Positions 1 to 13,400 of a stretch of DNA of 64,000 nucleotides are shown in pieces. Both the position numbers and the translations under genes were made by a program. The DNA lies in NCBI RefSeq assembly GCF_002078875.1, contig NC_034438.1, forward strand, positions 15,131,791 through 15,195,790, written 5' to 3'. Source of the stretch: Numida meleagris (lineage: Eukaryota; Chordata; Aves; Galliformes; Numididae). Numbering within the stretch: position 1 is the first letter of the stretch; the number at the start of each line of letters is the position of its first letter. The notes under the pieces are model-generated. The model was not told the DNA's origin, made no database searches, and saw only the letters and a list, made by a program, of their open reading frames with translations.

Positions 1-3000
1 ATCACAGCTGTGTCAGTTTAAAGATGTGATTTCCATGACTTAGTCCTTTAGATTTATGATGCTCTCTATGAATTTTATTTTCCCCCCACATTATGAATGC
101 CTCATTTCTCTTGAGAGCCATAAAAACTTGAAAGGTATAGTAGCAATATGTAACACAGACTTCCTTGCACCCTCTTACTGGTCTGCATAAAACCTGAATT
201 GAGGTACTCATTTCCTGTAGTGATTAATCAACATAATGTGATCATTTGATGAAAATCATGCTATAGTAGTTAGATATTTTGAAGGGGTGGTAGTGTTTTT
301 TTGTTTGTTTGTTTCACTGAACTCCTTCAGCAGTAGGTGAAATTTATTCTTTCCTTTTTCTACTAGTTTGAGCTCATCTCTGTATATTTACTTTCAGTTT
401 GATTTCTTTAAGTCTGGATGTTGGGCTAAACAGCCATAGGATACTCAAATGAGAAAGCAGTTTTACTCTCAGGATCATTCCTACAGTTTCCATACTGGAC
501 TAGATAGCCAGTGAAGAGGACCTGGCTAGCACTGTTTTTCCAAGCTGTTTTTTGGTGGGCAGAGTCAGTTCTTCCCATAGGATGCATCAGACAGCATGTC
601 TGGAAATTTCAACATTGCCTCAGATTCCCTCTGAAATGAGAGCTAACTCCAGGCATACCTGAGCCATAGGGTCTTAAACTATCCTGTTTGCCTGGTTATT
701 TTTGCTTTCATCTTCTGGTATCTAACTGTAGGAGGTTAAAGCTGAACTGTTTTTAGTTCAGCTCCAGCAGCTTCAAAGAGTCCCCTGGGAAAAAGCACAC
801 ATTCTTGATCAAGAAAATTCTTCTTACTGTGCTCACATTTTAATCATTTGCATAATTTTATGTAACTTTTTAATGTTGTGTTGAAACTATACTCCATCAA
901 GAAAAGCACCTACCAGGAAACAACAGTTATGTACCTCCATGTTATCTTTCCTGGGTGATCACTGTGGGCTAAAAACCCATCTCCTCATGTCTCTGTGTTC
1001 ACTCCAGACAGCATTCCCTCCAGCTCTTCTTATGTTTGTATGAGTTTCAGACATAAAGAGGCACAGGCTCTGTCCCATCATCAGATGACCTGGCTTTTTT
1101 TCCAGCTGGATTTGCTGTATTTCCAGAGAAGCCACCAATCACATGGTTTTGATCAAATGATTCGCCTTCTCCTTTGTAAAAAATGTAAGCTGATAGAAAA
1201 ATAAGCAGAATGTGTGCGCTTCCCGATGGACTTATTGTGATAATGCATGAGAGTTTTGAGATATTAGAGTAGAAAGATAAAACAGCTTGAGCTTTCACAT
1301 ACTTCAAGCACTTTCAGACACTTTCAGACATTTTTCAAACTTGCTGCTCACCTCAGCATGATCATATCTGGATTCTCAACAGTGCTGAAATGTACTCTGC
1401 TCTTTTCTCCACAATCCCCTGAAACACATGCTGCACTCCCTAAGCTCCCATCACAGCCTGCCATCTCCATTTGTGTATGGCAATCCTGTGAGAGGTCTGC
1501 CTTGAAAGCCCAATTTTTTTTCCTACAAGCATGCATGCATAATGTCACACTCACAGAGGGATATCACTGAGAAACTGTGCCTGTTAGAAGGCAGGAGCCT
1601 CTTTCTGGATGCTACACAGCCCTGTGTCAGAGGTGCAGGAACTAACAGTGGTAGCTTATCCTGTACTGAAAAACAGGAGGTGAGATCTGGGGCTTCCCTC
1701 TGTTTCAAGAACTCCTTTTCCATTACCACTTACCTGCTGCATGGCAGCAGTTCTCAATTCATAGCTCACGCAAAGCCACGGCACACAACTCCAAAAGAAG
1801 ATAAGCACAGAGAAATGCAACCATGTGTGTAATATACCTCAAAAGAATTGAACTCAAGGAGAATAATTATTTTACAAAACCCAAAATTTTCTTTATTTTT
1901 TGAAAGTAAAAGCAAGTATTTTCTGGATTATGTCACTGGTTGTGTGGTCAGAGAGGTGAAAGCTATTCCTTCAGTAGCCTTAGCATGAGCAGAACAGGTG
2001 GTGCCTGAGTAGAGCAGGTGGAGAACCATGCATGGACCCCTCACTGGGTGCTGCCAGTCTGATAGCCAAAGAAAAGATGGAAAATGTCCTGCCAAAACCT
2101 TGTCTGTTCATTCCAGTAGAGCAGATATTATTGAATTATAGTCTAACGAGGACAATAGACCCAAGTCTCCTGCTTGTGTAGAACCACGCTCTTTCATGTA
2201 GGGCAGCACCATCTTTGGCAGCCTTTAAAAAAAAAAGGAGTTGAGCCATGCTCAGCTATATAACCCACCTAAATTCAGCGCTCTATATTACAAAAGTGTT
2301 TGACTACAGCAGCCCAATAGGTATCAAATCTCTGAAAAAAATAGTATTTTATGTTTTCTGATAACTTATTTTAAGTGACTCTTGGCTTGTGTATAGATTT
2401 ATGCTGCCTTTTACAGGGTGCAACTGTCTCTACACATTGCATCAGTGCACAGTCACTCTGATTTTACTGTTAAGATTTGTCTGTCACTGTCATCTTCATC
2501 CTTTCTGGTTTGTAAGCCCAGTTTTTCCAAGAAAACCTTGATAGACTTCCAAAAATTCTCCAGTGATAGCCAACTCAAAGGGGAGTGCTGAGAGATTAAG
2601 AGGATGAAGCTCAAATTTTGAGGTCATTTACTTCATTCTCTCCAAATAGACTCATTTATGCCTCATAAACCAGCTCAGAATAGTATTTATTCTTATCGCT
2701 TGAGTAAGACATTTTTTAATACTTCATATAATAGTTGAAGTTTTGCTTGCTTCTTTGAGGAATGATGTATTAAAAACATGCTTTTACTATTGATCTTTTG
2801 CATGATTGTAGTATTTGTTAACTGCACAGGTAATGACAAAAAATAAAGCTAGCTAAGGGAGCATTCCTAGGTTTAATTAGATTTTTTTTTTGAGGAGAAA
2901 TAACGAATATACAACAGCAGCAGTTCTCTTCCAAATTTGCTGAGCTTTGGGATTAGATTTGATACTATTTCCTCTTCCTACCATTATAGATTTTAGTCTT

Positions 3001-3637
3001 CTGTCTCCATTTTTATTACTGCAATGAATTATGTAAACTGATAATTATCATTATCAGCTGTGTTGAAGTACTGGAAAACATTATCAGATATGGCATTTGG
3101 CCACAGGCTGTATGGCCAAAATACTTCTAGTTTGTAAGCACCTAAGTACAGAGGGTTTAAGGATCTATAAGCCCCAAAGTCTAGAATTTGACTTTATGCG
3201 TCTTTGTTCATCAATTAATGGACCTTCTGTTCTGTAGTATGATAAAATAAATTATCTATATTAATAACTAAATGTTTACTTATGTCTATAAAAGGGACAG
3301 TTCAAAAACCCTGTGATATTGTCTTATCTTCCTGGACATCTATGTTTTTTATGGGTTACACTTTAAGAACATGTTTATTAAGATTTTTATTCATTTTATT
3401 TGGAAAAACACTACCAATGATCTTTAAAAATAAATAAAATAAACTAGATGTATATTGTTACACCAGTAACACATTTATATATATTAAACAGCAGCAAAGA
3501 AGAAAAAGGCTTTCCCCACAGAAGTCCTGGTTCTGAGGTCTGCATATGAAATACAGATGAGATGCATTTATTAAATCTGACACTCCAAAATGTTTTACCA
3601 TCTCACTACACAATTAAAAAAATAATTATATATTGGG
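1..3637. other. AT-rich intergenic DNA, no gene seen
   Basis: No open frame here is long enough or recognisable enough to be called an exon, and I see no known repeat family. Small points only: an exact adjacent duplication of CTTTCAGACA (1311-1330), and a good minus-strand splice-donor match, GCAG|GTAAGT, reading leftward from about 1737. The sequence before that donor does not encode a peptide I recognise, so the donor is probably chance. Confidence 0.6.
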
Positions 3638-4055
3638 CAGCAACTCTCCTACAAAGACAGTCTAAGGGAACTAGGCTTGTTCAGCCTGGAAAAGAGAAGG
3701 CTCTGGGGACACCTAATTGTGATCTTCCAGTATTTCAAGGGAGATTACAAACAGGAGGGAAATTGACTTTTTACATGGGTAGATAGTGATAGGACAGCAG
3801 GAAATGCCTTTAAACTAAAGGAGGGGAGATTTAGATTAGATGTCACGAGGAAATTTTTTACAGAGAGGGTGGTGAGGTGCTGGAACAGGTTGCCCAGAGA
3901 GGTTGTGGACACCCCATCCCTGAAGGAATTCATGTCCAGGTTGGCTGGGGCCATGGGCAGCCTGATCTAGTGGATGGTAGCCCTGCCTGCAAAAGGGAAT
4001 TGGAACTAGATGATCTTTGAGATCCCTTCCAACCCAAGTCATTCTATGATCTATG
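3638..4055 (+). mobile_element. CR1 LINE, 5'-truncated 3' end
   Basis: This is the 3' part of a Chicken Repeat 1 non-LTR retrotransposon in sense orientation. It covers the end of the reverse-transcriptase reading frame (the stretch around 'gttcagcctggaaaagag' and 'gaacaggttgcccagagagg') and the short 3' UTR ('ggaactagatgatctttgag', 'cccttccaaccca'). It ends in the family's terminal octamer array, ATTCTATG followed by a degenerate copy, at 4041-4055. CR1 copies are normally 5' truncated by incomplete reverse transcription, which explains the start near 3638. The frame is broken by substitutions and small indels, so this is a dead copy. The orientation and right end are clear; the left boundary is approximate. 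Confidence 0.95.
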
Positions 4056-7000
4056 TTAGCCAAATCATAGTAATGACTACATTAAGATTTACTTAACAGT
4101 ACTTGTAAGGGAAGTATTATCATTGCCTTCATTTTATAGAAAAGGTAACTAAGGCACTGAGCAATGAAACTGCACGCAGCTTCATCAATTGTGGAGTACT
4201 CCAAGCTGTTCCACAGAAAGCCAAAATATACAGGCAAAAAATGTGACATATATGTGGAGGCAGCCTTAGCCTGTGAGACACAGAAGAAGCATGAGATTGA
4301 GACAGTAAGATCTTTATATTGATGCAATGAAATCTGATCTGTGGCTGAGATTCCCAGGTGCTAGTACTGTGCACTTAAGCAACATAATGAGGTAGTCTAA
4401 CAAAACCCTCAGTGTGTTTTCCAGCTTTTGCACTGAGCAGCATAAGGATCCCTATCAAGGCATGGACATTTGTTCTAGAGCATCATCTTAGATTTTATGA
4501 AAAAAAAGAGACCAGCCCATGTCTTGCAGAACAAACTTATCTGGCACATCATGGCAAATGAATGTCCTTTGTTAAACTGTGCATTTAAGTAATCTTCAAA
4601 TCAACAATAGAGATCATCTGTTCTAACTGATCACTTCTTTCTTAAATGAGATTCTGAATATAAATAATAAATAAGAGAGAGAAAAACAAAACAAAACAAA
4701 ACAAATAGAGTTGTGTTCTTTGTGATCCCTCCTTGATGAAGACTGAAATAAACCATTTTCTCAGAAAAAGAGCCAAAATGCTCTGCCATGCACAGTGGAT
4801 AGGCTCTACAACCCCAGAAAGAATTCTAATGACTTGCAATTTTCTTTGTGTGAGCAGCTATTAGCAGCAGAGTATTTCAACATTTAGAAAATATTGCAAA
4901 ACATATTTTCTGGTTATACAGATAGAAGGAAATGGAGGTGACAAAATTTTCTCTTGAAAATTATGCTAGGAAACTCAGAAGGAGTCCATATCTAAGACAT
5001 CTAGTTTTTCATCTTTGCAATTAAGTCAAAAGATTGTCCTCCTTCATTCCACATACTCAGGAAGCTCTGTGGAAAACTGACCAAAATGCTTAGTTTCAGC
5101 TTCTCTCTGAAAACATTTTCAGCAGGAAAAATTCTGTGTCCTGGACAAAGGTCAGGAGGGAAATTTTCAAGAGCTCTTGATAACAAGAAACTTAACTTCC
5201 ACCCTTTAAACCATTTATTCATCCTTTTGGGTTTCAGCAGGGCAGGATTTCTGAATGTGCATGGGTACGGGCAGCTGTAAAAAGTTGGGTGCTGATTCTC
5301 TTCACAGTAGCTGATTTTATTTATTGCCCCAGAAATAAGATTGCACACCAAAGTTTGGAAGAAAAACCAATTTTTTTGGAAAGCGCCAGTGCAAGAAAAA
5401 AAGGAAAGATGTATTCTGTGAATTAATATTAAATAGAAATAAATAGGAATTAGGAGAATGAAAACTCTGGAGGAGCTTAGGGTGTGGAGGCTCAGTGCTG
5501 CTCACGAAGCAGCCCCAGCTCCCAGCCTTGCTGCAACACAGTGAGTTCTTCATTAAGAGTCACTGAAACATACCCACATTTAATGTTTGGTCGTAGAATG
5601 ATTTGCATCAGGTTTCAGTGGCAGTAATTTTTATTATTCTGATATTTTTCTTTAGGAAGGAAAACTTTTCCATACAGAGTTTGAATTTATTAAACATGCC
5701 ACGAAAATGTTGCAAATCTGAACCAGATATAATGGAGCTCAAAGTTTAGGGAGAAGGACATCCAAACACTGCGATAGTTCTATTACTTCCTCCTGTACAG
5801 TCATTACTCATTTAACATAAACTTGTGTCCTCGGCAATTCATGCTCTATGGATACTTCATTCATAATGTTTGTTTAATTTTCCCTCTGTACATTCATCAG
5901 GTCACCTAAAGATCACTCTTTATAAAACAGTTAAAATCCCTTCTTTTCATGCTCTTCATTTTCTTCATATTTTCCACCTCAAACAGGAGGTTTATAATAG
6001 GTTAATATAATATGCTCTCCAAAGAGGATATTAGTTTTAACTTGTGTTGCATTCAATTCATAGGCTTTTGTCCAGGCTGCATAGAATACATTTCCTTTCC
6101 TACTGCCAAAATCTTTCCTTATTTTATAGATGTTTCATTTTATTTTTCTGGAAGAAGATAAAAAGAACCTTGAGTTTATAGCTGCTTTTTTTTTTTTTCA
6201 CTTTAGGTTATTTCAGTGCACGTTAAATGAAAAATGTCTCTAGAAAGAACATCTTGGGGTGTTAGTCTCTATTACCTGCTCTTACCAACGCATTCACATT
6301 TTGTTTTGTGAGTATTCCACCTCCTGTCCTGTACCTGATCTCCCTCTGAGAGCATGAAAATAAATTGTATTGTGATAACTTAAAAAAAAAAAAAAACACA
6401 TCAGAGTTACTATTGTTGGATGAAATCTGTATCAGTGTAATGTAGAGAGAGGCCTAATGATACTTACAGAATTACCTAAATGAGTTAGGGGCACTGCAGT
6501 GAGATAAAGCTGCTTTTGTAAATTCTGCAAGGAACAAATCTAGCTACATCTGTAATAGCCTTTAAAGCCTGATCCTTTTTCTTTCTGTAGACTTACTTAC
6601 CACTATTTCATATATGGTTCCATTTTGAAATCTGCACTGATTTCTAAAGGCTTTTGCAGTATGTAGTTGCTAACTCCACATGGTCCCATATCATCAGCTG
6701 TAACAGATTCGAAAATAATCCTTTTAGGGATGTCTGGCTGTAATAGTATTATTTCCTATTCTGTACAGTCTCTGAGATACTTTGATGGAGAGAGGAAAGT
6801 ATATTTGATAACAGGCAACTCATGAACCTGGCAGAGAAATCTGAAAAAAGATTTTGTACTTAAGTGGATGAACAGTATGCAAAACCACTCATTTTTCAGG
6901 AGATATAACCACTGGGAATGTGCTGCCACTACCTGTAACTTTAATGCAGTGACTATACCTTGCTAAAAAACATCCATAATCTTGTTACAGAACTCTGATT

Positions 7001-7468
7001 GAAAAGAGTGGTGCTATGCAGGAATTCATATTAGATGGGAATGTTTATTCTTCTCAGCATTCAGTGTATAAAACTGCATAAATATTGCACTATTGTTGTC
7101 AGCTGTTCTGAGAAATGGTAAAAATCAAACCTCACAAGTTTACTGCAACAGAAATCTGCTAAGAAGTGGTTGGTAACTATCTGAATGTGCAAGAACTTGC
7201 CAGCTAGGGCTGTCCAAATCCAATGATGATGAAACGCAATCCTTAGGTTTAGACTTTAGACTAAACCCCTAGACTTTAAGCAGGGGAAGACCAAAACAAA
7301 TTAATATATCCCCATGCATAATAATTTGTGTATGAGTAACTTAAATTGCACTTTTTTTTTTCCGCTGAAGAATTTACTCCTTATTTTATATCCTTTTCCT
7401 CAAAAATGAATAATAAGAAGAGAAAATTTGTAAATTATTTCCACCATGAAAGAAATTTTGGTGCAGTT
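4056..7468. other. AT-rich intergenic DNA, no gene seen
   Basis: Only short simple sequence stands out: an (AAAAC)n run at 4683-4703, and short A or T runs at about 6186-6199 and 6382-6396. A small perfect inverted repeat, GGTTTAG / CTAAACC with an 8-base loop, lies at 7246-7267. I recognise no coding exon, RNA gene or transposon. Confidence 0.6.
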
Positions 7469-8267
7469 CATAGAATCACAGAATTGCTCAGGTTGGAAAA
7501 GACCTTCAAGATCAAGTCCAACTGCAACCTAACCATACTACCCTAACTCTAACAAACCACCGCTAGATCATGTCCCTGAGCACGACATCCAAATGGTTTT
7601 TAAACACATTCAGGGATGGTGACTCAACCACCTCCCTGGGGAGCCTATTCCACTGCTTAACAACCCTTTCTGTAAAGAAGTTTTTCCTGATATCCAACCT
7701 AAACCTCCCCTGGCACAACTTGAGGCCATTTCCCCTTGTCCTGTCACCTGTCACCAGGGAGAAGAGACCAACCCCACTCTCACTGCAGTCACCTTTCAGG
7801 TACTTGAAGAGAGCAATAAGGTCTCCCCTCAGCCTCCTCTTCTTCACACTAAACAGCCCCAGTTCCTTTAGTCTCTCCTCATAGGGCATATTTTCCAAGC
7901 CCTTCACCAGCCTTATTTTCCTTCTTTGGACCTGCTCCAGCACCTCAATGTCCTTTCTGTACTGAGGTGTCCAAAACTGAACACAGTACTCAAGGTGGGG
8001 CCTCACCAATGCCGAGTACAGGGCAGGATGACTTTCCTAGTCCTGCTCACCACACCATTCCTGATCCAACCCAGGATGCCATTGGCCTTCTTGGCTACCT
8101 GGGCACACTGCTGGCTCATATTCAGCCGACTGTCCATCAGCACACCAAGGTTCCTTTCCATCAGGCAGCTTTCCAGCCACTCCTCCCCAAGCCTGTAGGG
8201 TTGCCTGGGGTTGTTGTGACCAAAGTGCAGGACCCGACATTTTTGCCCTATTGAAACTCAGTTCTGG
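7469..8267 (-). mobile_element. CR1 LINE fragment with intact 3' end (unit B)
   Basis: This is an antisense CR1 copy. Its 3' end lies at 7469, where the plus strand begins 'catagaatcacagaat', the complement of the terminal octamers. Reading leftward on the minus strand it carries the downstream part of the reverse-transcriptase frame, the 3' UTR ('agttggacttgatcttgaag') and the end. It is 5' truncated near 8267, at 'gagtttcaatagggc', which corresponds to the 'ggttcaacaagggc' region of other CR1s. It abuts a second CR1 fragment of the same orientation. Sequence details differ from the copies at 3638 and 37,388, suggesting a different CR1 subfamily. Confidence 0.95.
7563..8009 (-). pseudogene. 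CR1 reverse transcriptase, C-terminal remnant
   Basis: A 148-codon open stretch on the minus strand inside CR1 unit B. The translation contains the typical C-terminal tail of CR1 pol: '[17 protein letters not shown]' near the start, '[20 protein letters not shown]' in the middle, and '[20 protein letters not shown]' followed by '[15 protein letters not shown]' at the end. This is downstream of the catalytic polymerase core. The endonuclease domain and the YxDD-containing palm are absent, so it cannot be an active element. The first codon is simply where the open stretch begins, not a genuine start. Confidence 0.9.
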
Positions 8268-8549
8268 ATAATCAGGTCTTCCCCGAGACTCCTCCGAATT
8301 AAATAATACTAGCTCCCTCAGCTGCTCCTCATAAGACTTGGGTTTCAGAGCCCTCAGCAGCTTCATCACCCTTCTCTGAACACGCTCCAGGGCCTTAATG
8401 TCTTTCTTGTAGTGAGGGGCCCAAAACTGAACACAGTACTTGAGGTGCAGCCTCACCAGAGCTGAGTACAGAGGGATGATCACTTCCGTGCTCCCGCTGG
8501 CAACGCTATTTCTGATCCAAGCCAGGATGCCATTGGCCTTCCTGGCCAC
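8037..8549 (-). pseudogene. CR1 reverse transcriptase remnant spanning two CR1 units
   Basis: A 170-codon open stretch on the minus strand. The first part reads as CR1 pol ('[20 protein letters not shown]', '[20 protein letters not shown]') and belongs to unit A. The second part, after about 8268, is read through the unit A/unit B junction in a frame that does not match pol. The protein is therefore an accidental chimera created by juxtaposition of two CR1 fragments. The 'YCVQFW.P.Y.KDI' block occurs in both this frame and the neighbouring one, showing that the same pol segment is present twice. Confidence 0.85.
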
Positions 8550-8640
8550 ACTGTTGGCTCACATTCAGACAGCAGTCAGCTAACACCCCCAGGTCCTTTT
8601 ACTCCATGGAGCTTGCCAACCACACTGCCCCAAGTACTTG
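8268..8640 (-). mobile_element. CR1 LINE fragment lacking its 3' end (unit A)
   Basis: A second CR1 fragment in the same minus orientation, upstream (in element sense) of unit B. It covers the pol region from 'ggtgttagctgactgctgtc' through 'gaagcctgctgaggg'-like sequence to 'ggaagacctgatta', where it stops abruptly and unit B begins. Unit B then starts again from an earlier position of the element, so part of pol is duplicated. Unit A's 3' UTR and terminal octamers are not found on the far side of unit B, which ends in unrelated DNA at 7468. The 5' boundary near 8640 is approximate. Confidence 0.88.
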
Positions 8641-10436
8641 CCTTGTTTTTATTGCCTTTATTATTCTCCATAGAGCTGCTACCAGCCATTGCTGTAGCCA
8701 GACTACTGCAAAACGGATGTATTTTTGTCTGATCACACTTTTCTTACCAAGTTATACACCAGCTTTGAAATTCATCTAACATTTTCAGATGATACTAGTC
8801 TTCATTATTATTGTCCCTTCATGTTTAAGTTATGTCAGGAAGAAATGTTTTCATTAAACATTACAGAGTTAAGGTTTTCTGTCAACTCTCAGAAAGGAAA
8901 CATGTTTTTTTAGTTATGCTGGAAAAGGAATTTATACATTTATGCTTTAATTGTTACATAGTATTTAGATGAATTTTAGAGAGAAGGGAACTTGACAGGG
9001 AAAAGATGAAGTTGGTAGCTGATACTTTAATAAATTGATCTGGCTTCAGGAGGGATGCAGATTTAAGCTGCTGTCTTTTGAAACCACCTGTTTGTGTACC
9101 TCTAAAACAAATATTTTATTGGGTGACTCAAAGTTTGATTTGTTTTTAGATTGCAATAGAATCGAATAACAGATAGTATGTTTCAGAGAGAATGAATTCC
9201 ATAAGTACAGTGTGAAGCATCAGCTGTGCATCCATTAAGTGCTTCTTGGCACCCCTAGGCAAGTAATTCCTTTATTCATTTTTGCTGTAATCTTTTTACA
9301 ATAAAAGAACCACTCCATTTCCAGTTCCTGCCTCTTAATTTGTCTTCCAGCTCCAATATTGCCAAGATGAAGCAAGATCCAGACTGATTCCCAGCAGACT
9401 TTGATGTCTTCCTGCATCCTTTCATCTATTATAATTCTCTCCTTTCATATGTTATTTCCTTCTTTTTCCCTCTCCTCTTTTTAACCCCTCCACTCTGTCC
9501 AAACTCAAAATGAACAGTTGAGATGTAGTGGCATTATGCTTAAGTATGCATGTTACTAAAATATAAGCACACCTAATGGCTGCATGGATGATAGAGATTC
9601 ACAGCTCCTTCCACTCAGATATACAGAGCCTGGCACTTCTTTCTATTATTATATAAAACTAAAACAACTGTTGAAATATCTAATAAAATAATTGCTTTTA
9701 AAGGGCACACTCACATGTCTCCTACAGATGCTAATCCCTCACTCACATTGAATCACGAGGAGAAAAAGGGAAATATAAAGACAATAATTGAATATGAATT
9801 ATATAGAGAACGTCAAATTTGCACCTGAAGATAGTATATGTGGGGGAAGAGTCTGAAAATGAGCAGGATAGTGGTTTGGAACAGTAAGTCAATTTTAAAA
9901 GAAGAGTGAAAGTACTTTTGTTAAGAAAACCTGAAATATAAATTGTTCTAAATTGGTAATGTCCCTGATTCTAAATGCCGGGCTGACCTGGTAAAAAGTA
10001 AATCACAGTGGGCTGAAATGAAAAAATCTAAATCAGTGATGAGCTCCTGGATGTCCACAGTGAGTACTGTGAGAGCATATGAAGCAGCGCAGGGATGTCA
10101 CAGTTCTATTAGTCATAGCAATGAAAATTAGACTAAGTGCTCCTGATGCTACTCAGCTGCTGCAAAGCACCTGAAACAGATTATAAAAAGTATTAGAAAT
10201 TCTAAATTAAAGTATAGAAAAGAATAAAGATAAAGATGACAGAGTGCATTTGATCTCTCTAGCCTTTGCTGAGGTGTTCCCAACTTGCCCAGGGTTTTGG
10301 ATGCCAGAAAGAACTGCTGGATGCTGATGACTTCCAAGCAGCTGCCTTTGCAGGAGTTTGGTGAAAACTGCCTTTTTCAGGCGTTTTTGTGGTGCCAAGC
10401 ACAATGAGATTGTTGTGCAAAGCTACTACAGAAGGA

Positions 10437-10480
10437 GTAATAATAGTGGTAATAGTAATAATAGTTATAATAAAATAATG
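10437..10480. repeat. degenerate (TAA)n / (TAG)n simple repeat
   Basis: A run of TAATAG, TAGTAA and similar triplets. Degenerate and short. Confidence 0.6.
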
Positions 10481-13400
10481 GTGACACACTTGTCTTTCAG
10501 AGGTAGATCTTAAATCCAGGAATACAGATACATACAAATAATATCAAACAATATAAATAGTACCAATAGCACTACAGATAGTATAACATGCTCTTCCAGA
10601 TACTTCTCAGAACTCATTTCTGCTTTAAGGATCGCAAAAAAATTGCCGATAAACATAGTGACAATAGCAAATATCAGGTAAAACAGAATAGAAGTGGTAA
10701 TCCTTACTGTTCACTTATATTCTTTTGCTTTTGTATGGGACACTCAGAGGACTGATGAAGAGACAGCTGTTGTCTTCGGCTTGCATAAGGCAGATACACA
10801 GTAGTTTCTACTAAATAACCAAATGTCATATTACCAATTTGTTATTAGCCCTAAGTAATTCTAAGACAAAGATATTTCCATTGGTTATGACTTCAGTAGT
10901 AACACTGAAATTATGCATGAAAACCCAAATACTACTATGATTGCTAGCATTTATTTACTGAATTGCTGTGGTCCCAAATCCTAGGCAGTGACTGTAACAA
11001 TCTCATTTCTATGTCCAAAATAGCTGAATTTTCTCAGAGAAAAATGGGAAACCCTGTGCACAGCATAGAAAAATTTCATACTTTAGAGTCATTGCTTTTG
11101 GTGATGACTTTTCTTTCCATACTTGTACTCTTTTGCTGCATTAATATCTAAGTTACCTGACTATGTTTCAGTAGGTGAAATACTTGGTGTGTGTGTATAA
11201 AGACAGAAGAACTTCAATTTTTAATTTTTGTATTTTTTCAAGTTCCTGTAGGATGCGTTGGTGCAACATGTCTGCATAAAAATTGATAGTAAGATGCAAA
11301 TGTCTCAACATTGACCTCGCTTGTTTCTGGGTGGACCTCAGCTGCAACCACTACAGAATATAGAATGCACCAAGTCTCCACATATTTACTGACCTTGCTT
11401 TTAGTCCTGTAGTCTTAGATGAAACTTCCTCACAAAACTAAATCAACTAACCCTCTAAGCTTTTCTTCTGTTACTTGTCAGTATACATCTATATTTTTAA
11501 TATATATCCAAGGCAAGCAAACATAATTCTGCCAAGGTGAACAGCTGCTGGTTCATTGTCCTTCAGCTTTAAGATATGAGTTACTATAAAACATCTGATT
11601 TCTTTAGACGTCATCGAACTTTATCCTCAAGCACTGTATGATCTTCGGTATTTATACACTCTGACTAAGCACCTACCAGACATTTCATCTCTGGCACTGC
11701 TTTCTTACCTTTGCAGAGCAATCCATGCTCTATAAATCAGGTTTCTCAATATTAAGTACTGTCAATACTACTGACTTACACTACAAATCTGAATGTGTCT
11801 CTGAATGACCTCTAGATTCTTACTGTCATTTTAGCTATTTCATTTCCACAGAAGAGTAATGGGTGAATGCCATGTGCCAACAACATTTATCTAGCACACA
11901 GGTTTTATGCCTGAATTTCAGGTCTAATAAATAATGGCTTCTGTACTACCTTTTCTGCAATATGGATCATCACTTTTGGTCTGCTTTGTGGCCTTTCCTC
12001 TGTGATATCTACTAAAGTTTTGGCACTACTGAAGTTTTGCCATTAACTTTAGTTTATGAGCAGGTTGTACGCAGCTTAAAAAGCGTGGTGTATCTAATGT
12101 TGTCCTTTCTTGTTTTGGATTCACTTGTTGGTGGAGACCTGAATCTTTCTGGGGCCTTCCTTCAGAGTAAGGACAACTTTACCAGGCAATAAAGGGCATT
12201 TTCTAATTAACAAGTTTGGAAAATGTTGTCTGAGCAAAGAAGAATTTTACTGTGTGAAGGAGCCAAAAACTTAAATTTCTGGATGTTGAAGGCAGTACAC
12301 ATTGCATCAGACTTTCAAATATGTTACTTGGAACATATTAAGTAGCATATTGACTGTACTGTAGCTGCCCATTTAGGTATAAAAGACTTATTTATTGCAT
12401 TGACAGTCTTGTTTAAAGGACTCTGTACAAATTTCTACCCTAAAACATCAATTTCACAACAGCAAAAGAGATCATGTTTAGTAGTTAAAACTTTCATTTT
12501 TCAACATGTGCAAATGGCAAATTGTTAAAACACATTTTTTTAAGCAGATTGCTAACAAAGCAGTTTCTTGAAAAGTAGATTCTACTATATCTGTAAGTAC
12601 CAGATAAACCAATATTTATTAAACATATGCCTTTTGATATGATGAAGGTGACACCAGTTTAGATTTTTCTGCAACGTTGGAAGTTGTTTCTGTTATTCTC
12701 TTGTGTACTTTGAGATTTTATGAGGTGTTAAGGCACTTTGAATGATAATATGGTGATGAACAGGCATTATAAAACTGGAACCTGACCATAGCTGCAGAGA
12801 ACTCCTGCTGTCAGAAATGATTTGCTACTGCAGTGTGTGGGGACACAATCCAGCAGGTTTCTGGATGCAAATAGAAAGGCTGCTGGCCGTAACCAGTCAG
12901 TGCACAGACGGGACTTACTGGGTTCATAGTATACCATTTGTTGTACATGTATTGTCAGGTCCTCGGGTAATACAGTACTCCTTTCTGCTGGAGACTGGTA
13001 AAATTTGACTTTCTAAGCTACTTCAAATGTCGACCATGATTATGACGTTTATTTTAGAACTCCCATATTATAATCTCTGAAAATCTCTAACCAGAAGGTC
13101 TTCTGGATTTGCTGGTTTCCATAAAAATGTCACTGAGATTTTGAGGGATTGCTTCATGCTAGAATACTTTTTCTAGAAATTCTGCACCACAGTAATAACG
13201 TGACAACAAACCCTGATGTTCATCTGTAACATTTCAGCTACTACAGCTGGCAGTCAGATTTGTCTGTGACCCTCTTAAACACAATTTTCTACAATGTAAA
13301 TGCATTGTCTAAAGTTATTCTGATGTCATGGTTTCCTTTCATTGCTCACAGTCAGAGAGAAGTTTCTGCAGACTGATCTTTGTTCTTGTTGAAATAATCA

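Noticed and set aside
7246..7267. GGTTTAG / CTAAACC inverted repeat
   Set aside because: The arms are only 7 bases; not enough for an RNA gene or transposon end.
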